This document shows positions 4,427 through 8,192 of a DNA stretch of 8,192 nt, piece by piece. Made by a program: the position numbers and the translations under genes. Location of the stretch: NCBI GenBank assembly GCA_003661775.1, contig QMWT01000045.1, forward strand, positions 1 to 8,192, given 5' to 3'. The stretch comes from Thermoprotei archaeon (GTDB taxonomy: Archaea; Thermoproteota; Thermoprotei_A; Sulfolobales; Ignisphaeraceae). Below the pieces are notes generated by a model that was not told the DNA's origin, did not search any database, and saw only the letters and a list, made by a program, of their open reading frames with translations. Within the stretch, counting starts at the first letter, position 1, and each line of letters starts with the position of its first letter.

Positions 4427-5949
4427 AGCTTAACCGCCCCGAGAACCCTGGCCATGGCTATACCTATCACACTCCTAAGTTCGCGCGCACTAACCTCCTC
4501 TAAGCTCCACGCTACGGGAGTTACTGTTATCGTAAGCTCATTTCCTCGCCGCGCTATGTAGCATTGCATCTCTACACCTATGCCTACAGATAGTCGGTAT
4601 AGCATTCTAAAGCGAGCCAAACCCCCACCAACCACATCTAGGTACTCATCTTCCACGACCTCAAAGAACTCATCCTTCATAACCATATCCCGTATACAGC
4701 TATAGATCTTAGCAGGTTTTCTTACGGTAAGAGACGTTACGGTTGTAGACATCGCGGGTATATATTGTTCGCCTCCTCTAAGCATACGCACATTCAACAT
4801 TAACGCTGTCAACCCTGTTAACATGATGAGCGAGAGTAACGAAGAGAGCAGAGCTGCTCTACCAAAAAACGCGTCAACAATATAGCCTGCAACTGCGCCC
4901 ACCGCTATTATAGGCATCAATATAGCTAACTCTGCTGAGAGCTTAGATAACGAGGGGGTAACACCCACTATAGACAGAGCACTAGAGAGTTTGGTTGTAC
5001 GCTCCATAATTCCGCCGAGACACGAAGTCATCACCGCCGCAGCTAATATCGTAGAAACTACGGCTCTTCCAAGACTTTCTACCGTGGGTACCGCCAAGGC
5101 TGTTATTAGGAGAAGTCTTGTACCATTTACTACACCTACTTCACAGTCGTATCTTAGGAATTCAGAGGGTTCGTACCCTTCCGATAATATGACTACAGCA
5201 TCTATATTAGGCTGTTTCTTAGAAACAAGTTCTAGTCCTACTCTGAAAGGGAGAAGAATAAGCCTCGACACATTACTCACTGTTATTACCGTGAATCCTA
5301 TAGATCCGGTACTATGAACAAGAGGTATATTCTCAGCAAGTCTTATTTTTGTCAACCTGCTGAGGTCTACAAATAATGGTTTAAACTCCCATCTTCCTAA
5401 AGTTAAGCTCTTCACATAACTCCTCAGAGACTTATCTAGAAGAGCGAACTCCTCACTCGAAATTACATAACCAGTAATGTTCTCAGCATATCTCCCTCCC
5501 AACGCTAATACTAGGAAATCTAACTGTGTTTTATCTCCAGTAGAGAAGGTTATAGGGGTCAATATTCTGAGAGCGGCAAACAAAACATCTTCCTCGTTCA
5601 CAGCTTCAGATAATTCGATGAGCGTTCTAGGCTCTGTAATCCTTAGGTAAACTCCGCTGCCGAGATCTACATTGAGATCTATAGCTGTGCTCATGATATT
5701 CGATGCAGTTGCCGAACCCGCTAACATAACTGATGTCACAACAGCGAGCAACACTATTATGTAGGAGACTGATGTGATTATGCTGCCTATAAAGGTTGTT
5801 ACAAGCTTAATGCTGGGCGAGGGCATGAATGTAAAAGCCCTGAGCTTCTCGCCTAAGGGTTCCTCCAGGAAGCTATACCTTGTGAGTAACCAACACGTTA
5901 AAGCTATCACAAACAAAAGCACTAAGTATAGAAGCCATAGATAGACCAT
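4411..5949 (-). CDS. FtsX/MacB-like ABC permease with large external domain and cytoplasmic C-terminal domain
   Basis: A 512-residue membrane protein. Predicted order: extra N-terminal helix (3-22); basic cytoplasmic segment (31-48); TM (51-75); external domain (about 76-295); TM (296-315); cytoplasmic coupling loop ERTTKLSSALSIVGVTPSLS (316-335); TM (340-359) and TM (364-386) with GAVAGYIVDAFFG; then about 125 cytoplasmic residues (387-512). The TM-external domain-TM-loop-TM-TM core is the MacB/FtsX plan. The additional N-terminal helix and the C-terminal soluble domain are additions to it. Three N-glycosylation sequons (Asn157, Asn226, Asn275) fall in the predicted external part. The ATG at 5949 lies 10 bases after the OPT-like gene's stop, with AGGTGT (starting at that stop) as ribosome site. 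Its partner ATPase is at 3300-4010. Family assignment rests on topology and the coupling-loop pattern, not on strong identity. Confidence 0.72.
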   Translation of the reverse strand: MVYLWLLYLVLLFVIALTCWLLTRYSFLEEPLGEKLRAFTFMPSPSIKLVTTFIGSIITSVSYIIVLLAVVTSVMLAGSATASNIMSTAIDLNVDLGSGVYLRITEPRTLIELSEAVNEEDVLFAALRILTPITFSTGDKTQLDFLVLALGGRYAENITGYVISSEEFALLDKSLRSYVKSLTLGRWEFKPLFVDLSRLTKIRLAENIPLVHSTGSIGFTVITVSNVSRLILLPFRVGLELVSKKQPNIDAVVILSEGYEPSEFLRYDCEVGVVNGTRLLLITALAVPTVESLGRAVVSTILAAAVMTSCLGGIMERTTKLSSALSIVGVTPSLSKLSAELAILMPIIAVGAVAGYIVDAFFGRAALLSSLLSLIMLTGLTALMLNVRMLRGGEQYIPAMSTTVTSLTVRKPAKIYSCIRDMVMKDEFFEVVEDEYLDVVGGGLARFRMLYRLSVGIGVEMQCYIARRGNELTITVTPVAWSLEEVSARELRSVIGIAMARVLGAVKLCTLK

Positions 5950-5959
5950 GTCTATACAC

Positions 5960-7705
5960 CTAGACTGCTTCCATAACCGTCAGTATAGTGTAAAGTAGTG
6001 TGGTAATGCCTGCACCTATCAACGCGCACGTGGAGTAGATTATAAGTTTCTCATGCAGCTCGACCCCCATTCTAAGCACTATACTCTTTATGTTCGCGGC
6101 TATGAGGAACATAACGCCTATATCAGGAGGCATTGACATCCCTAAAACAAAGGCGAAAGGTGATAGACGAAGCTTTTCGGTAAGCCCTCCTATACTTAGA
6201 GCGGCTCCTAATAATGCGCCTAGAGCTACTAATGGAGGAATTACTGCCTGCGTCCCCCCGCTATATATAACGGACATCCATACAACTGTAGGGATCCACT
6301 TTGTCAAGGGCATAAGTGGTGAATCGAAGCCAAAAGCCTTAACAAGTATGTTGCCATATACATAAGTTATGGGTGCTCCTATCACCATCCCCAGCACAAA
6401 GCATGTTAGTCCTCTTGCTAATCTAGCACCCAAAACTCTAAACGCGCGTAGGAGGTTCATTGCTGTTCCTCCAACTAACTGTGGCATAGGGATGCCAGTG
6501 AAGGGATCCACTATTGCATAGCTTGAAACATCTCTTACACCACCTCCGTAGATAACTGCAGTTGCTAAAGGAAACAACGCTTGTGAACTAAAACCCACTT
6601 CGCCTACTATGCGCAGATTAACAAATGTCAAGAAAGGATGCATCAAGAGTACGACTAAGAACATTATCGCTGATGTAAATAGGTCTCTAACACTATGTGT
6701 GCAGACGTAGAGCGTAGGCAGCATAAACCCTATGATGACAAAACCTACAAACATCATAAGCCTCTCGTACCTTAACTTCAGTATTATATACATAGTTCTT
6801 GCGTACACTTTCCTGTAATGAAACACATACATTATGCTTGCAACAGCAACATAACCTATGATCATGGATGTTATGAGGGGCGATGCGGTAAATAAAGCTG
6901 ATTCGTAGCTAGGCAAAGGCTCGAAGACTACATAGCCTAACAATGTGGTTAACGGTATTATGCCTAAGTATGTAAATAGCGAGCCTGCCGATACCGAGTA
7001 TAAAGAGCCTTTTGGCAGCAGAAGCGCTAAGAAGAATGTTATTGCATTGAAGCTCAAGGCTATTACCACACCAGGTATCAGCACCTGAGCAACAGGGGTC
7101 AGATCATACATCACTTCTCCTAATCTAAAGATCGCTGCTTGCAGTAACGCACCAACAAGGAAGGCTATAGCGATTCCCGGCTCTATGAAGCGCTTCAAGG
7201 TTGACAATATTATAGCCACGGTCATCCCTAAAGGGTAGGGAAGCCTCTCCATATCGAAGAAGTGCCTTCTCACAGCATACGCTATGAACGCCCCGCCTAC
7301 GGACACCATCGATAAGATCAGGTACAAGGGCATAGCCGTAAAGTCCATCAGCTCATTTTTCAACGCAAATAAAAACGGGGGAACCTTTACCGATAACCCA
7401 AAAGCTGCAAGTCTACTACTGAGATGTTCGAGAAAGCCATAAGTTATGTACATACCCGAGGTCAATGTTGTCGTGAGATCCATACCCATAGCTATAGCGG
7501 ATGAAAGCATTATATCTTCGATAGTGAGACCTAGCTTCAACATCTCGGAAAGTAGCATCATTAGTACTGGTATAATCAGTATAGATAATTCAGCAGTAGT
7601 AAATCCGCTCACTGCGTAGCTGTAGCTATCGATGAACCCGAGTAGAAGTCCTACCAAAATCCCGAGCACAATGCCTATACTCCTACTACCCACACTCCAT
7701 CCCAC
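5960..7705 (-). CDS. OPT-family-like (oligopeptide/metal-chelate) membrane transporter
   Basis: A 581-residue polytopic protein with roughly 14-16 predicted membrane helices over its whole length. Features recalling the OPT superfamily are LGLTIEDIMLSSAIAMGMDL (58-77) near the N-terminus, ERLPYPLGMTVAIIL (153-167, the LPxPxG-type segment), FLTFVNLRIVGEVGFSSQAL (358-377), and near the C-terminus LSPFAFVLGMSMPPDIGVMF (514-533), matching the family's AxGxxLPP segment. OPT proteins import oligopeptides or metal-siderophore/nicotianamine complexes with protons; the substrate here is unknown and the family match is distant. It heads the four-gene operon. GTG at 7705 is the likely start: GGGTGT precedes it and an in-frame TGA lies at 7709-7711; GTG at 7693 is the next option. 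Expression probably comes from the divergent promoter region at 7706-7804. Confidence 0.75.
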   Translation of the reverse strand: MGWSVGSRSIGIVLGILVGLLLGFIDSYSYAVSGFTTAELSILIIPVLMMLLSEMLKLGLTIEDIMLSSAIAMGMDLTTTLTSGMYITYGFLEHLSSRLAAFGLSVKVPPFLFALKNELMDFTAMPLYLILSMVSVGGAFIAYAVRRHFFDMERLPYPLGMTVAIILSTLKRFIEPGIAIAFLVGALLQAAIFRLGEVMYDLTPVAQVLIPGVVIALSFNAITFFLALLLPKGSLYSVSAGSLFTYLGIIPLTTLLGYVVFEPLPSYESALFTASPLITSMIIGYVAVASIMYVFHYRKVYARTMYIILKLRYERLMMFVGFVIIGFMLPTLYVCTHSVRDLFTSAIMFLVVLLMHPFLTFVNLRIVGEVGFSSQALFPLATAVIYGGGVRDVSSYAIVDPFTGIPMPQLVGGTAMNLLRAFRVLGARLARGLTCFVLGMVIGAPITYVYGNILVKAFGFDSPLMPLTKWIPTVVWMSVIYSGGTQAVIPPLVALGALLGAALSIGGLTEKLRLSPFAFVLGMSMPPDIGVMFLIAANIKSIVLRMGVELHEKLIIYSTCALIGAGITTLLYTILTVMEAV

Positions 7706-7755
7706 ACATCACACCCTAGGACTGATTACCGCTATTCAGAAACTAGCTACTTCTC

Positions 7756-7770
7756 AAAGCTTTAAGTATA
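7756..7770. promoter_or_regulatory. Divergent promoter core between the OPT operon and the RAM gene
   Basis: The 99-bp gap holds AAAGCTTTAAGTATA. On the plus strand the TTTAAG core is about 40 bases before the RAM ATG, giving a leader of about 15 bases that includes the AAAGGGA ribosome site (7792-7798). On the minus strand ACTTAAAGC is about 57 bases before the OPT GTG, giving a leader of about 30 bases. The AAAGCTTT core (7756-7763) is itself a palindrome. The two transcription units may therefore share or compete for one TATA region. Confidence 0.5.
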
Positions 7771-7804
7771 CACAAGAGACTGTAATTGTTGAAAGGGACT
7801 GCTT

Positions 7805-8050
7805 ATGCCCCGCGCAGTAGTTCTCGTAAATACAGATGTAGGTACAGAGGAAGAAGTCATGAAAAGACTTCTCGAACTCCCTGAGGTCAAGGAGGTACAT
7901 CTGGTGTACGGCGTTTATGACCTTGTTGTGTTCATAGAGGCTCCTACACACGACGAACTAAGAAATGTTATCGTGACTAAAGTGAGGAGGCTTCCTCATA
8001 TAAAGAGTACGACCACAATGATAATAATAGAGAGTAGTGCAAGGAAGTAA
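7805..8050 (+). CDS. Stand-alone RAM domain protein (Lrp/AsnC effector-binding domain without HTH)
   Basis: An 81-residue protein made only of the ferredoxin-like RAM fold found at the C-terminus of Lrp/AsnC regulators. Recognisable elements are AVVLVNTDVGTEEEVMKRL (4-22), LPEVKEVHLVYGVYDLVVFI (25-44) and the C-terminal VRRLPHIKSTTTMIII (60-75). Such modules bind amino acids at a dimer interface and assemble into ring oligomers in the cytoplasm. There is no DNA-binding helix-turn-helix, so it cannot act as an ordinary repressor on its own; it may tune a full-length Lrp protein by mixed assembly or serve as an amino-acid sensor. It is transcribed away from the OPT/ABC operon over a shared 99-bp region, which suggests a link to amino-acid or peptide supply. 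The ATG at 7805 has a good ribosome site and TATA box. Confidence 0.92.
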   Translation: MPRAVVLVNTDVGTEEEVMKRLLELPEVKEVHLVYGVYDLVVFIEAPTHDELRNVIVTKVRRLPHIKSTTTMIIIESSARK

Positions 8051-8066
8051 CCTTAGTTTTCACATC

Positions 8067-8078
8067 CTGTGTACACAG
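8067..8078. repeat. 12-bp perfect palindrome upstream of the last gene
   Basis: CTGTGTACACAG is self-complementary. It sits 14 bases upstream of the TATA-like run at 8092-8100, where archaeal activators or repressors often bind. Short palindromes arise by chance, so an operator role is only a suggestion. Confidence 0.4.
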
Positions 8079-8091
8079 AATTACTGTACTG

Positions 8092-8100
8092 AAAATTTTT
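8092..8100 (+). promoter_or_regulatory. TATA-like box of a probable leaderless gene
   Basis: The run AAAATTTTT is centred about 26 bases before the ATG at 8122, the distance expected between an archaeal TATA box and the transcription start. Transcription would therefore begin at or next to the ATG. The T-run could alternatively end transcription of the upstream RAM gene, or do both. Confidence 0.45.
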
Positions 8101-8121
8101 CTGCTGTGCCCACTTCTAATT

Positions 8122-8192
8122 ATGGGCTACAGAAAGATGAGCGGGATTAGTAGAGAGCTCGCACTCAAGAAAATGAGTGAAGTTCTAAGAGC
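8122..8192 (+). CDS. N-terminal fragment of an unidentified protein (runs off the window)
   Basis: From ATG 8122 the frame stays open for 23 codons to the window edge. The product starts MGYRKMSGISRELALKKMSE, a basic, helix-forming segment. No ribosome site lies before the ATG, but the TATA-like run is spaced for a leaderless transcript, the usual first-gene arrangement in many archaea. The pattern of a basic start followed by E-L-A-L-K-K-x-x-x-L resembles the first helix of the archaeal RNase P protein Rpr2/Rpp21, but 23 residues are too few to decide and the zinc-binding cysteines that would settle it lie outside the window. Confidence 0.5.
   Translation, partial: MGYRKMSGISRELALKKMSEVLR

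Noticed and set aside
7754..7951. Minus-strand open frame opposite the RAM gene
   Set aside because: It crosses the divergent promoter region and lies opposite a clear RAM domain; no motif of its own.

Overview
The window looks like a piece of a thermophilic archaeal chromosome, most likely Thermoproteota (crenarchaeal). Signs of this are the gene content (indolepyruvate:ferredoxin oxidoreductase alpha subunit, endonuclease III, a dolichol-phosphate-mannose-synthase type glycosyltransferase fused to a GtrA membrane domain, a stand-alone RAM domain protein), heavy use of AGA/AGG for Arg and ATA for Ile, several GTG/TTG starts, short gene gaps, and TATA-like boxes about 25 bases before likely transcript starts instead of bacterial -35/-10 boxes. 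I cannot name the genus. No tRNA, rRNA, CRISPR array, insertion sequence or origin is visible.

Layout. 1-1189 (minus strand): 5' part of iorA running off the left edge, preceded by nth; a perfect 18-bp palindrome and a larger inverted repeat lie at the nth/iorA junction. 1328-2949 (plus): a HAD-fold phosphatase resembling the T4 Pnkp 3'-phosphatase type, then a DPM1-GtrA glycosyltransferase. 2950-3046: a gap holding a candidate C/D box guide RNA. 3047-3340 (plus): a 97-residue RING/PHD-like zinc protein whose 3' end overlaps, tail to tail, the last gene of the next operon. 3300-7705 (minus): a compact four-gene membrane operon, in transcription order an OPT-family-like transporter (581 aa), an FtsX/MacB-like permease with a large external domain (512 aa), a 137-aa membrane protein that looks like the same permease core without the external domain, and a MacB/LolD-type ATPase. 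7805-8050 (plus, divergent): a stand-alone RAM (Lrp/AsnC effector-binding) protein sharing a 99-bp promoter region with that operon. 8122-8192 (plus): the first 23 codons of an apparently leaderless gene.

How the parts may work together. The operon is the most unusual unit: a secondary (OPT-like) transporter made together with a MacB-type ABC machine, next to a small amino-acid-sensing module. An inferred picture is a peptide or metal-chelate transport system, with the 512-aa and 137-aa proteins forming an asymmetric permease heterodimer driven by the 236-aa ATPase. The glycosyltransferase probably makes the dolichol-linked sugar donor for surface glycosylation; the 512-aa permease carries three N-X-S/T sequons in its external domain. 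The remaining genes are housekeeping (nth), amino-acid fermentation (iorA) or unassigned (RING-like, HAD). All gaps between genes are under 150 bases.
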